Shown here: in pieces, positions 36,668-44,737 of the stretch
How positions within the stretch are numbered: position 1 is the stretch's first letter
Layout: every line of letters begins with the position of its first letter
NCBI RefSeq assembly: GCF_004684085.1
Contig: NZ_SRHZ01000062.1
Location: 1-51,421, forward strand
DNA: 51,421 nucleotides
Origin: Stenotrophomonas maltophilia
GTDB taxonomy: Bacteria; Pseudomonadota; Gammaproteobacteria; Xanthomonadales; Xanthomonadaceae
Direction: 5' to 3'
Notes under the pieces: model-generated
Told to the model about the DNA's origin: nothing
The model's database searches: none
The model's input: only the letters and a program-made list of their open reading frames with translations
Made by a program: the position numbers and the translations under genes

Positions 36668-36994
36668 TCAGGAAATGTCTTGCATCAGTGCGTCAAGACC
36701 ACGATCAACGCACCACACACGCATGATGTCCACGCGGTCCGGTAGATCGAGGTAATAGACGAGGTAGCGTTCGAAGCCCGGAACCAGCATGAACCGCAAC
36801 GGCACCGGCAGCTGTGTTGCAAGGTCGGCGTGCCGGGTGGAACCCGAGCCTGGAAACACCACGATGCGCTGAAGCGTGGCCTCCAGCTCGGCGAGAAAGC
36901 GCCGACCCAGTACCAGCCCACCCTGCCGTGCAAACCACAGCGCGGCATCGGCTGCGTCGGCTTCGGCCCTGGGCCGCCATTCAATCGCCTTCAC
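36668..36994 (-). CDS. RelE/ParE family toxin
   Basis: A 108-residue ParE-type toxin. It opens with MKAIEWRPRAEADAADAALWFARQGG and has the central basic strand and the VPLRFMLVPGFERYLVYYLDLPDRVDIMRVWCVDRGLDALM segment typical of ParE (FxxYLVYYxxx, then IxRVWHxxRD-like). Here the last motif is VWCVDRGLD, a C where His is common. Such toxins inhibit DNA gyrase or, in RelE relatives, cleave mRNA. The gene overlaps the antitoxin end by 14 bases and precedes prpF by 23 bp. Which target applies cannot be read from sequence alone. Confidence 0.88.
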   Translation of the reverse strand: MKAIEWRPRAEADAADAALWFARQGGLVLGRRFLAELEATLQRIVVFPGSGSTRHADLATQLPVPLRFMLVPGFERYLVYYLDLPDRVDIMRVWCVDRGLDALMQDIS

Positions 36995-37238
36995 GCTCCA
37001 TCCTTTCGGTCAGTTCGCGACGCATGCGCTCGAATGTGTCGGCCGTCACCGGGACGCCAGGACCAGAAGCCAGCCCCTCGGCAATCAGCTGCTTGAGCAG
37101 TTCTTCGGCCTTGCCGCGCTGGCGCTGGCGGATCAGGTCACGCACATAGTCCGACGTACTGGAGTAGCCGCCTTCGCGCACTTCTTCGTCCACGAACTGC
37201 TTGAGCGGATCGGTCAGCGAAATGTTCATGGTGGCCAT
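36981..37238 (-). CDS. ParD-like antitoxin
   Basis: An 85-residue antitoxin. The N-terminus MATMNISLTDPLKQFVDEEVREGGYSSTSDYVRDLIRQRQ is the ParD ribbon-helix-helix DNA-binding domain with the standard YSSTSDYVRDLIR helix. The C-terminal half should wrap the toxin. A strong AAAGGAG lies before the ATG at 37238. A perfect 6-bp inverted repeat (TTGGCA, 5-base spacer, TGCCAA) at 37250-37266 just upstream is a good autoregulatory operator candidate. The gene lies 100 bp after acnD and its stop overlaps parE. Confidence 0.9.
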   Translation of the reverse strand: MATMNISLTDPLKQFVDEEVREGGYSSTSDYVRDLIRQRQRGKAEELLKQLIAEGLASGPGVPVTADTFERMRRELTERMEREGD

Positions 37239-37249
37239 GAAACTCTCCT

Positions 37250-37266
37250 TTGGCAGTTTTTGCCAA
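37250..37266. promoter_or_regulatory. Candidate operator of the ParD/ParE pair
   Basis: TTGGCA-GTTTT-TGCCAA is a perfect 6-bp inverted repeat. It ends about eight bases before the Shine-Dalgarno of the antitoxin, the usual place for ParD self-repression. Confidence 0.5.
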
Positions 37267-37302
37267 GTCAGTGTGCGCCCCACCCTCGTGTCGGACAAGC
37301 CC

Positions 37303-37321
37303 GCCCCCGGTCTCCGGGGGC
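37303..37321 (-). terminator. Hairpin after acnD
   Basis: GCCCCCGG, loop TCT, CCGGGGGC: an 8-bp perfect stem about 18 bases after the acnD stop on the minus strand. No T-run follows, so termination, if any, would need other factors; it may otherwise protect the mRNA end. Confidence 0.5.
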
Positions 37322-37338
37322 AGGCATTCAGCCGGCTA

Positions 37339-39957
37339 TCACGCCACCTTGGCGCCTTCCAGGAAGTCCTGGGCGAAGCGCTGCAGCACGCCGCCGGCTT
37401 CGTAGATCGCTACTTCCTCGTCGCTGTCCAGGCGGCAGGTAACCGGCACGATCACGTCCTGGCCGTCACGCCGGTGGATGACCAGGGTCAGCTCGGCACG
37501 CGGGGTGCGCTCGCCGATCACGTCAAAGGTCTCGGTGCCATCGATGCCCAGGGTCAGGCGGGTGGTGCCCGGCTTGAACTCCAGCGGCAGCACGCCCATG
37601 CCGATCAGGTTGGTGCGGTGGATGCGTTCGAAGCCCTCGGCCACGATCGCCTCCACGCCAGCCAGACGCACGCCCTTGGCGGCCCAGTCACGCGAGCTGC
37701 CCTGGCCGTAGTCGGCACCGGCGATGATGATCAGCGGCTGCTTGCGGTCCATGTAGGTCTCGATCGCTTCCCACATGCGCATGACCTTGCCTTCCGGCTC
37801 CACGCGCGCCAGCGAGCCCTGCTTCACGCTGCCATCGTCGTTGCGCACCATCTCGTTGAACAGCTTCGGGTTGGCGAACGTTGCGCGCTGCGCGGTCAAG
37901 TGGTCACCGCGGTGGGTCGCGTAGGAATTGAAGTCTTCTTCCGGCAGGCCCATCTTCGCCAGGTATTCGCCAGCGGCACTCGAAGCCATGATCGCGTTGG
38001 ACGGCGACAGGTGGTCGGTGGTGATGTTGTCCGGCAGCACGGCGAGCGCGCGCATGCCAGCCAGCGTACGCTCACCGGCCAGTGCACCCTCCCAGTACGG
38101 CGGGCGGCGGATGTAGGTGCTCTGCGGGCGCCAGTCGTACAACGGGCTGACCGCCGCACCGTGCTCCACGCGCACGTTGAACATCGGGTTGTAGACACGG
38201 CGGAACTGCTCGGGCTTCACCGCAGCCTTCACCACCGCATCGATCTCGGCGTCAGTTGGCCAGATGTCCTTCAGGCGCACTTCGTTGCCGTCGGCGTCCA
38301 CGCCCAGCACGTCCTTCTCGATATCGAAGCGCACGGTACCCGCGATGGCGTAGGCGATCACCAGCGGCGGCGAAGCGAGGAAGGCCTGCTTGGCGTACGG
38401 ATGGATGCGGCCATCGAAGTTGCGGTTGCCCGACAGCACAGCCGTGGCGTACAGATCACGGTCGATGATTTCCTGCTGGATAACCGGATCGAGCGCGCCA
38501 CTCATGCCGTTGCAGGTGGTGCAGGCGAACGCCACGATGCCGAAGCCAAGCTGCTCCAGTTCCGGCAGCAGGCCCGATTCCTCCAGGTACAGCTGTACGG
38601 CCTTGGAGCCCGGCGCCAACGAAGACTTCACCCACGGCTTGCGCTGCAGGCCGCGCGCGTTGGCGTTGCGCGCCAGCAGTGCGGCGGCAATGACGTTGCG
38701 CGGGTTGGAGGTGTTGGTGCAGCTGGTGATGGCGGCGATGATCACCGCACCATCGGGCATCAGGCCCTGCGCCTGCTCGGCCTTGCCTGCCTCCAGCTTG
38801 GCCGCGTCGGCGATGCCGCGCTCGACCAGCTCAGACACCGGCAGACGGCGATGCGGGTTGGACGGACCCGCCATGTTGCGTACTACGCTGGACAAGTCGA
38901 AGTGCAGCACGCGCTCGTACTGCGCGGTCGCCAGGTCATCAGCCCACAGGCCGGTGCTGCGCGCATAGTTTTCCACCAGCGCCACCTGCGATTCCTCGCG
39001 CCCGGTCAGGCGCAGGTACTCGGTGGTCTGCGCATCGATGTAGAACATCGCCGCAGTTGCACCGTACTCCGGGCACATGTTGGAAATGGTGGCACGGTCA
39101 CCGATGGTCAGTGCCGCGGCACCTTCGCCAAAGAATTCAAGCCAGGCGCCGACCACACGTTCCTTGCGCAGGAACTCGGTCAGGGCCAGCACCACGTCGG
39201 TGGCGGTGATGCCCGGCTGCGGTTTGCCAGTCAGCTCGACACCGATGATGTCCGGCAGGCGCATCCACGACGCGCGGCCCAACATCACGTTCTCCGCTTC
39301 CAGGCCGCCCACGCCGATGGCGATCACGCCCAGCGCGTCCACGTGCGGGGTGTGGCTGTCGGTGCCCACACAGGTATCGGGGAAGGCGACGCCATCCTGC
39401 ACGTAGATCACCGGCGACATCTTCTCCAGGTTGATCTGATGCATGATGCCGTTGCCCGGCGGAATCACGTCCACGTTCTCGAAGGCCAGCTTGGTCCAGT
39501 CGATGAAGTGGAATCGATCCTCATTGCGGCGATCCTCGATCGCGCGGTTCTTTTCGAACGCCTGCGGATCGTAACCACCGCATTCCACCGCCAGCGAGTG
39601 ATCGACGATCAGCTGCACCGGCACCACCGGATTGACCTTGGCCGGGTCGCCACCCTTGTCAGCGATTGCATCGCGCAGGCCAGCCAGGTCGACCAATGCG
39701 GTCTGGCCAAGGATGTCGTGGCAGACCACACGTGCCGGGAACCACGGGAAATCCAGGTCGCGACGGCGCTCGATCAGCTGCGTCAGCGAATCGGTCAGCG
39801 TGGCCGGATCGCAGCGACGCACCAGGTTCTCGGCCAGCACGCGCGACACGTACGGCAGGGTGGCGTAGGCGCCCGGCTGGATCGCATCGACAGCGGCACG
39901 CGCGTCGAAATAGTCCAGCGAAGTGCCGGGAAGGGTCTTGCGGTAATCGGTATTCAT
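37339..39957 (-). CDS. acnD: 2-methylcitrate dehydratase (Fe-S), AcnD
   Basis: An aconitase-family 4Fe-4S enzyme of 872 residues that dehydrates 2-methylcitrate with PrpF as partner. It has VGTDSHTPHVDALGVIAIGVGG, the cluster ligands in TSCTNTSNP and CTTCNGMSG, and SSRDWAAKG near the C-terminus. The opening MNTDYRKTLPGTSLDYFDARAAVDAIQPGAY marks it as AcnD rather than AcnA (IRP-like) or AcnB. It is 106 bp after prpC; a strong hairpin sits in that gap. The start at 39957 gives the family N-terminus. Confidence 0.95.
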   Translation of the reverse strand: MNTDYRKTLPGTSLDYFDARAAVDAIQPGAYATLPYVSRVLAENLVRRCDPATLTDSLTQLIERRRDLDFPWFPARVVCHDILGQTALVDLAGLRDAIADKGGDPAKVNPVVPVQLIVDHSLAVECGGYDPQAFEKNRAIEDRRNEDRFHFIDWTKLAFENVDVIPPGNGIMHQINLEKMSPVIYVQDGVAFPDTCVGTDSHTPHVDALGVIAIGVGGLEAENVMLGRASWMRLPDIIGVELTGKPQPGITATDVVLALTEFLRKERVVGAWLEFFGEGAAALTIGDRATISNMCPEYGATAAMFYIDAQTTEYLRLTGREESQVALVENYARSTGLWADDLATAQYERVLHFDLSSVVRNMAGPSNPHRRLPVSELVERGIADAAKLEAGKAEQAQGLMPDGAVIIAAITSCTNTSNPRNVIAAALLARNANARGLQRKPWVKSSLAPGSKAVQLYLEESGLLPELEQLGFGIVAFACTTCNGMSGALDPVIQQEIIDRDLYATAVLSGNRNFDGRIHPYAKQAFLASPPLVIAYAIAGTVRFDIEKDVLGVDADGNEVRLKDIWPTDAEIDAVVKAAVKPEQFRRVYNPMFNVRVEHGAAVSPLYDWRPQSTYIRRPPYWEGALAGERTLAGMRALAVLPDNITTDHLSPSNAIMASSAAGEYLAKMGLPEEDFNSYATHRGDHLTAQRATFANPKLFNEMVRNDDGSVKQGSLARVEPEGKVMRMWEAIETYMDRKQPLIIIAGADYGQGSSRDWAAKGVRLAGVEAIVAEGFERIHRTNLIGMGVLPLEFKPGTTRLTLGIDGTETFDVIGERTPRAELTLVIHRRDGQDVIVPVTCRLDSDEEVAIYEAGGVLQRFAQDFLEGAKVA

Positions 39958-40009
39958 GGGCTGGCGGAATGCTCGTGGCGGGCCGGGTGCCGGCGGTACG
40001 GCGGTGAAG

Positions 40010-40040
40010 GCATCCGGCCGGCACAAGGCCGGCCGGATGC
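40010..40040 (-). other. Strong hairpin between prpC and acnD
   Basis: A perfect 13-bp inverted repeat (GCATCCGGCCGGC, 5-base loop, complement) begins about 23 bases after prpC. No T-run follows on the minus strand, so it is more likely an mRNA-processing or stability element setting prpBC versus acnD levels than a terminator. Confidence 0.6.
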
Positions 40041-40063
40041 ATGCAGCAGGTGCAGCGATGTGA

Positions 40064-41221
40064 TCAGGAGCGCTTGTCGATCGCCACGAACTCACGATCT
40101 TCCGGGCCGATGTAGTTGGCGCTCGGGCGGATGATCTTGCCGTCGATGCGCTGCTCGACGATGTGCGCGCTCCAGCCGGCGGTGCGGGCGATCACGAACA
40201 ACGGGGTGAACATCGCGGTCGGCACGCCCATCATGTGGTAGCTGACGGCGCTGAACCAGTCCAGGTTCGGGAACATCTTCTTGATGTCCCACATCACCGT
40301 TTCCAGGCGCTCGGCGATGTCGTACATCTTCAGGCTGGACTGCTCTTCAGACAGCTCGCGGGCCACGTCCTTGATCACCTTGTTGCGCGGATCGGACACG
40401 GTGTAGACCGGGTGGCCGAAACCGATCACCACTTCCTTGCGCTCGACGCGGGCCTTGATGTCTTCCTCGGCTTCGTCCGGATTGTCGTAGCGCTTCTGCA
40501 CTTCGAACGCCACTTCGTTGGCGCCGCCGTGCTTCGGGCCGCGCAACGCACCGATGCCACCGCAGATCGCGCTGTACATGTCGCTGCCGGTGCCCGCAAT
40601 AACGCGGCAGGCGAAGGTGGAGGCGTTGAACTCGTGCTCGGCGTACAGGATCAGCGAGGTGTGCATCGCCTTCACCCACGAATCCTGCGGCTTCTCGCCG
40701 TGCAGAAGATGCAGGAAGTGGCCGCCGATGGAGTCGTCGTCGGTTTCCACGTCGATCGCGCGGCCGTTGTGGCTCCAGTGGTACCAGTACAGCAGCATGG
40801 AGCCGAGGCAGGCCATCAGCTTGTCGGCGATGTCACGCGCGCCCGGATGGTTGTGGTCATCCTTCTCCGGCGACACGCAGCCGAGCACGGACACGCCGGT
40901 GCGCATCACGTCCATCGGATGTGCCGACGGCGGCAGCTCTTCCAGCGCGGCCTTCACTGCAGCCGGGATGCCACGCAGCGACTTCAGCTTGGCCTTGTAC
41001 GAGACCAGCTCGGCGCGGGTCGGCAGCTTGCCGTGCACCAGCAGGTAGGCGATTTCCTCGAACTCGCTGGTGTTGGCCAGATCCAGGATGTCGTAGCCAC
41101 GGTAGTGCAGGTCGTTGCCACTGCGACCCACGCTGCACAGCGCGGTGTTGCCGGCAGCGGTACCGGACAGGGCGACGGACTTCTTCGGCTTGAAGGTCGG
41201 GGTTGCGGTCGTATCGTTCAT
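40064..41221 (-). CDS. prpC: 2-methylcitrate synthase
   Basis: The 385-residue citrate-synthase family enzyme condenses propionyl-CoA with oxaloacetate. It has the short bacterial/methylcitrate form with [12 protein letters not shown], the catalytic region [19 protein letters not shown] (His in HGG), [15 protein letters not shown] (second His) and [20 protein letters not shown]. Location between prpB and acnD supports methylcitrate synthase rather than general citrate synthase. CGGAGGGA lies just upstream of the ATG at 41221. Confidence 0.95.
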   Translation of the reverse strand: MNDTTATPTFKPKKSVALSGTAAGNTALCSVGRSGNDLHYRGYDILDLANTSEFEEIAYLLVHGKLPTRAELVSYKAKLKSLRGIPAAVKAALEELPPSAHPMDVMRTGVSVLGCVSPEKDDHNHPGARDIADKLMACLGSMLLYWYHWSHNGRAIDVETDDDSIGGHFLHLLHGEKPQDSWVKAMHTSLILYAEHEFNASTFACRVIAGTGSDMYSAICGGIGALRGPKHGGANEVAFEVQKRYDNPDEAEEDIKARVERKEVVIGFGHPVYTVSDPRNKVIKDVARELSEEQSSLKMYDIAERLETVMWDIKKMFPNLDWFSAVSYHMMGVPTAMFTPLFVIARTAGWSAHIVEQRIDGKIIRPSANYIGPEDREFVAIDKRS

Positions 41222-41256
41222 GTTTCCCTCCGAAACTTGATGGTGCAGGGTACTGC

Positions 41257-42150
41257 TTATTTCTTGGCGGCGAACAGCGCGTCGAGCTGCTGCTCGAAAG
41301 CGTGGTAGCCGATGCGGTCGTACAGCTCTTCGCGCGTCTGCATGGCGTCCACCACAGTGCGCTGGTGGCCATCGCGGCGCACCGCCTGGTAGACATTCTC
41401 GGCAGCCTTGTTGGCCGCACGGAACGCCGACAGCGGGAACAGCTGGATGGCTACGCCAGCCGAAGCAAGTTCGTCGCGGCTGAACAGCGGGGTGGCGCCG
41501 AATTCGGTGATGTTGGCCAGCACCGGCACCTTCACCGCGTCGACGAAGCGACGGTAGGTGTCGAGGTCGTAGGCGGCCTCGGCGAAGATGCCATCGGCAC
41601 CGGCCTCGACACAGGCGATGGCGCGCTCGATGGCCTTGTCCACGCCGTCCACCTGGATGGCATCGGTGCGCGCGATCAGGAAGAAGTCCGAATCGGTCTT
41701 GGCATCGGCAGCGGCCTTCACACGGTCGACCATTTCACCCTGCGAGACGATTTCCTTGCCCGGGCGGTGACCGCAGCGCTTGGCGCCGACCTGGTCTTCG
41801 ATATGGCAAGCGGCGGCACCCGCCTTGATCAGCGACTTCACGGTACGCGCGATGTTGAACGCGCTGGGGCCGAAGCCGGTGTCGATGTCGACCATCAGCG
41901 GCAGGTCGCAGACATCGGTGATGCGACGCACGTCGATCAGCACGTCTTCCAGGGTGTTGATGCCCAGGTCCGGCAGGCCCAGCGAGCCCGCGGCAACACC
42001 GCCACCGGACAGGTAGATGGCGCGGAAGCCGGCGCGCTTGGCCAGCAGGGCATGGTTGGCGTTGATCGCGCCGATCACCTGCAACGGCGATTCGGCAGCC
42101 AGCGCCTCACGGAAGCGGGCACCGGCGGAGAAAGGGGCGGAAGCGGTCAT
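41257..42150 (-). CDS. prpB: 2-methylisocitrate lyase
   Basis: The 297-residue isocitrate-lyase-superfamily enzyme splits 2-methylisocitrate to pyruvate and succinate, the last step of the methylcitrate cycle. The catalytic motif is GAKRCGH (the KKCGH/KRCGH family motif with the essential Cys). It also has DIDTGFG and FLIARTDA for Mg binding. The ATG at 42150 was chosen; upstream in-frame sequence lies in the promoter. It is the first gene of the operon and is preceded by a sigma-54-type promoter at 42185-42199. Confidence 0.95.
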   Translation of the reverse strand: MTASAPFSAGARFREALAAESPLQVIGAINANHALLAKRAGFRAIYLSGGGVAAGSLGLPDLGINTLEDVLIDVRRITDVCDLPLMVDIDTGFGPSAFNIARTVKSLIKAGAAACHIEDQVGAKRCGHRPGKEIVSQGEMVDRVKAAADAKTDSDFFLIARTDAIQVDGVDKAIERAIACVEAGADGIFAEAAYDLDTYRRFVDAVKVPVLANITEFGATPLFSRDELASAGVAIQLFPLSAFRAANKAAENVYQAVRRDGHQRTVVDAMQTREELYDRIGYHAFEQQLDALFAAKK

Positions 42151-42184
42151 GCGGCAATCCAGGTTGAAGAACAAGAGATGAAGC

Positions 42185-42199
42185 GCAAGCACCATGCCA
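42185..42199 (-). promoter_or_regulatory. Sigma-54 promoter of prpB
   Basis: On the minus strand TGGCATG-GTGC-TTGC matches the -24/-12 consensus (TGGCACG-N4-TTGCA/T) with the invariant GG and GC exactly ten bases apart. It would start transcription near 42174, about 24 bases before the prpB ATG. Confidence 0.85.
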
Positions 42200-42243
42200 A
42201 GCTGCAAGCCGTTGATTTCACGAGGATGACCGCCGCGCAACAG

Positions 42244-42284
42244 TGAAACAAATGAAACACTGAAACAGATGTATCATGAAACAT
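42244..42284. promoter_or_regulatory. Four TGAAACA repeats and a palindrome in the prpR-prpB gap
   Basis: TGAAACA occurs at 42244, 42253, 42261 and 42277, and a near-palindrome ATGTATCATGAAACAT lies at 42269-42284. They sit about 70-110 bases upstream of the sigma-54 start, the right distance for an upstream activator. They are probable PrpR binding sites, by position and repetition rather than by known consensus. Confidence 0.65.
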
Positions 42285-42304
42285 CCCGCCCAAGCCAAGC
42301 CGCC

Positions 42305-43888
42305 ATGTACCTGCCCCGCTCGCCCGTGCACCACGTCGATGCCGACCCCGGCCGCCCGGTGATCTGGACGGTCAGCGTCTCGCGGCTGACCGGACTGCTC
42401 GGCGACGTCATTCCCGAATTCGACCGCCGCGCGCGCATCGAGCAGATCAACCTCGGCTTCGAAGAGGCGGTTGAAGTGATCGGCCAGCGACTGCGCCGCG
42501 AGCACTGCGACGTGGTGATTGCCGGCGGCTCCAACGCGGCCTGGCTGCGCGGCCGGCTGGAACTACCGCTGGTGCCGATCCAGGCCAACGGCTTCGACCT
42601 GATGGAAGCACTTGCGCGTGCACGCCGCATCGCCAGCCGCATCGGACTGGTCACCCACGCCAGCGATGTACCGGTGTTCAGCAACTTCCAGCAGAGTTTC
42701 GGCCTGGATATCGAGCATCGCCGCTTCGTCACCCGCGAAGACGCGCGCGACTGCATCGCCGACCTGCGCGCCAATGGCATCGAGGTGATCGTCGGCACCG
42801 GCATGGCCATCGACCACGCCGAACAGGCCGGTCTGCCCGGCGTGCTGCTGTACTCGGCCGACTCGGTACGCCAGGCCTTCGAGCATGCGCTGGAACTGAC
42901 CCAGACGCTGGCCCGCTCCAGTGGTAATCGGCCTACCCCGCGCCGGCGCCAGGCAGCGCGTGCCGACGCGCATGAGCTGCTCGGCGACAGCGATGCGATG
43001 GCGCAGGTGCGCGCACAGATCGCGCTCTATGCACCGCACGACAGCACCGTGCTGGTCAGCGGCGAAACCGGCACCGGCAAGGAACTGGTGGCACGCCAGC
43101 TGCACGCCGCCAGCGGCCGTCGTGGGCGCTTCGTCGCGCTGAACTGTGGCGCCATCAGCGAATCGCTGCTGGAAGCGGAGCTGTTCGGCTACAGCGACGG
43201 TGCCTTCACTGGCGCACGTCGTGGCGGACGCGTCGGTCTGGTTGAGGCCGCAGACGGCGGCACCCTGTTCCTGGATGAAATCGGCGAACTGCCGCTGCCG
43301 CTGCAGACCCGCCTGCTGCGCGTACTGGAAGAGCGCGAAGTGCTGCGTGTCGGCGCCACCGAACCGACCCCGGTCGACCTGCGCGTGGTGGCCGCGACCC
43401 TGCAATCGCTGGAGCAGCGCGCAGCGGCAGGCAGCTTCCGCCGCGATCTGTATTACCGCCTGGCCGCGCTGCGCATCGCGCTGCCCTCGCTGCGTGCCCG
43501 GCGTTCGGACATCCCGTTGCTGGCGCAGCATTTCTTCCGCCAGCTGCGTGGCATCGACGCGCCACTGGATGAGGATGCACTGGCGCTGCTGACCGCCGCC
43601 GAGTGGCCCGGCAACGTGCGTGAACTGCGCAATCTGGTGGATCGTCTGCGCATCCACTGGCGGCCGGGTGAAGGGCTGATCGATGCCGCGCGACTGCTGC
43701 AGCTGGCACCGGAGCTGGTGCATGAGGGCGCTGCAGCTTTGCCGGCGGAAAGCAACGGCAAGCGCCCGCCGCGAGCGCAGCTGGAAGCACTGCTGCTGGA
43801 ACATCGCAATGACCGCGAGGGCATGGCGCAGGCGCTGGGGGTATCACGCACCACGCTGTGGCGGTGGCTGCGTGCGGAGGGGTTGTAA
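42305..43888 (+). CDS. prpR: Sigma-54-dependent activator PrpR
   Basis: A 527-residue enhancer-binding protein that activates prp genes when 2-methylcitrate is present. The N-terminal PrpR_N sensor domain covers about 20-205 ([29 protein letters not shown]). The AAA+ domain has Walker A GETGTGKE (253-260), the sigma-54-contacting GAFTGA (299-304) and Walker B LFLDEIGE (321-328). A Fis-type helix-turn-helix lies at the end ([16 protein letters not shown]). The ATG at 42305 gives the family start, in front of the conserved [12 protein letters not shown]; an in-frame ATG at 42269 would run through the repeat sites. It is divergent from prpB. Confidence 0.95.
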   Translation: MYLPRSPVHHVDADPGRPVIWTVSVSRLTGLLGDVIPEFDRRARIEQINLGFEEAVEVIGQRLRREHCDVVIAGGSNAAWLRGRLELPLVPIQANGFDLMEALARARRIASRIGLVTHASDVPVFSNFQQSFGLDIEHRRFVTREDARDCIADLRANGIEVIVGTGMAIDHAEQAGLPGVLLYSADSVRQAFEHALELTQTLARSSGNRPTPRRRQAARADAHELLGDSDAMAQVRAQIALYAPHDSTVLVSGETGTGKELVARQLHAASGRRGRFVALNCGAISESLLEAELFGYSDGAFTGARRGGRVGLVEAADGGTLFLDEIGELPLPLQTRLLRVLEEREVLRVGATEPTPVDLRVVAATLQSLEQRAAAGSFRRDLYYRLAALRIALPSLRARRSDIPLLAQHFFRQLRGIDAPLDEDALALLTAAEWPGNVRELRNLVDRLRIHWRPGEGLIDAARLLQLAPELVHEGAAALPAESNGKRPPRAQLEALLLEHRNDREGMAQALGVSRTTLWRWLRAEGL

Positions 43889-43928
43889 CCACTCGTTACC
43901 TGGCGGGAGCGAACCGATGCCTGGTGGG

Positions 43929-43991
43929 GGCGAACCTTGGTTCGCACTGCTCTTCGGTCAAGCACCGCATCCACGCATGGCGTGGATCTAC
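43929..43991. repeat. Palindrome and minus-oriented SMAG repeat
   Basis: A GCGAACCTTGGTTCGC palindrome (43929-43944) precedes a minus-oriented ATCCACGC-type SMAG (43968-43991). The SMAG's GTAG supplies the TAG stop of the DoxX gene, so the repeat overlaps coding sequence by three bases. Confidence 0.8.
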
Positions 43992-44464
43992 CGACGAGGA
44001 CCACGCACCGAACCCAGCGTCTCGATAGCGAACCGACCGCTGCCCACTGCCGCAATCCACAACAGCAGCACGCCCAGCGGCACTTCACTCAGATAGAAGA
44101 ACCAGCTCAGCCAATCCGGCACGCTCAGCCCCGCGGGAATGCGCGCGATGCCATCGGTCAATGCGGCCACCGCACAAATACCCGCCAGCAGCAGGGCCGA
44201 GGGCCGGCTGAGCACGCCCAGCACCAGCAGGCCGCCGGCAATCCACTCAATGCCGCCGAGCACCGGCGCACTGAACACCGGGAACGGAATACCCGCCTCG
44301 ACCAACGTGTGCACCATGCGCTCGCGACCCGCGCCGGTGAACACCTTGTTCCATCCGGAGACGCAGAACATCACACCGGCGACGATGCGGGCAAGCAGCA
44401 GCAGGCATGCTTCCACGCCGCGATGCGCTGGGGGCACGACAAACAGACAACGCCAGGACGGCAT
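43988..44464 (-). CDS. DoxX family membrane protein
   Basis: A 158-residue DoxX-family protein with about four membrane helices. The conserved LLLARIVAGVMFCVSGWNKVFTGAGRERMV opens the domain, followed by PFPVFSAPVLGGIEWIAGGLLVLG. Family members are poorly characterised inner-membrane proteins, some linked to redox or thiol stress. GGAG precedes the ATG at 44464. The stop codon TAG lies inside the GTAG of a SMAG repeat, so the end (GSVRGPRR) may have been set by insertion of the repeat. Confidence 0.88.
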   Translation of the reverse strand: MPSWRCLFVVPPAHRGVEACLLLLARIVAGVMFCVSGWNKVFTGAGRERMVHTLVEAGIPFPVFSAPVLGGIEWIAGGLLVLGVLSRPSALLLAGICAVAALTDGIARIPAGLSVPDWLSWFFYLSEVPLGVLLLWIAAVGSGRFAIETLGSVRGPRR

Positions 44465-44582
44465 GGCAACTCCGGAAGTCGAGGGCATTCGTCGGAGTGT
44501 GCCGGTCGCCGGCCTGCTCGCAGATGAAGCTGACCGGACCTTTCGCGACAATCTGCTCTCGTAGCGGATGCCTTGGCACCTC

Positions 44583-44606
44583 CATCCACGCATGGTGTGG
44601 ATCTAC
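44583..44606 (-). repeat. SMAG repeat, ATCCACGC subtype
   Basis: On the minus strand it reads GTAGATCCACACCATGCGTG. Its TAG is the stop codon of the 41-codon ORF at 44603-44728. The rest of 44465-44602 holds no gene. Confidence 0.8.
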
Positions 44607-44728
44607 TGCGCCCCATCGGCCAGCAGCAGCTCGTTCTCTTCCACCTGCACCATCGCCACCTGCCACGAGTGATCCAGCGCGGGCGCCGGCACGAATACCG
44701 TCACGCCATACAGCGCCACGCGCCTCAT
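44603..44728 (-). CDS. Candidate 41-aa ORF downstream of pdxH
   Basis: A reading frame for 41 residues (opening MRRVALYGVTVFVPAPALDH, ending LLADGAQ) starts nine bases after the pdxH stop. AAGG lies about seven bases before its ATG, so it could be translated with pdxH. No family is recognised. Its TAG stop is the TAG of a SMAG repeat, so the present protein may be a shortened remnant, or it may be a non-coding stretch. Evidence is only the layout: coupling to pdxH and an uninterrupted frame. Confidence 0.4.
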   Translation of the reverse strand: MRRVALYGVTVFVPAPALDHSWQVAMVQVEENELLLADGAQ

Positions 44729-44737
44729 CACTGCGCC

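Noticed and set aside
37303..37321. Strong hairpin as intrinsic terminator of acnD
   Set aside because: The stem is good but no T-run follows, so only a weak or factor-assisted role was allowed, not a confident terminator.
37201..40134. 977-codon plus-strand frame opposite acnD
   Set aside because: AcnD is clear on the minus strand; the plus frame is a codon-bias shadow.
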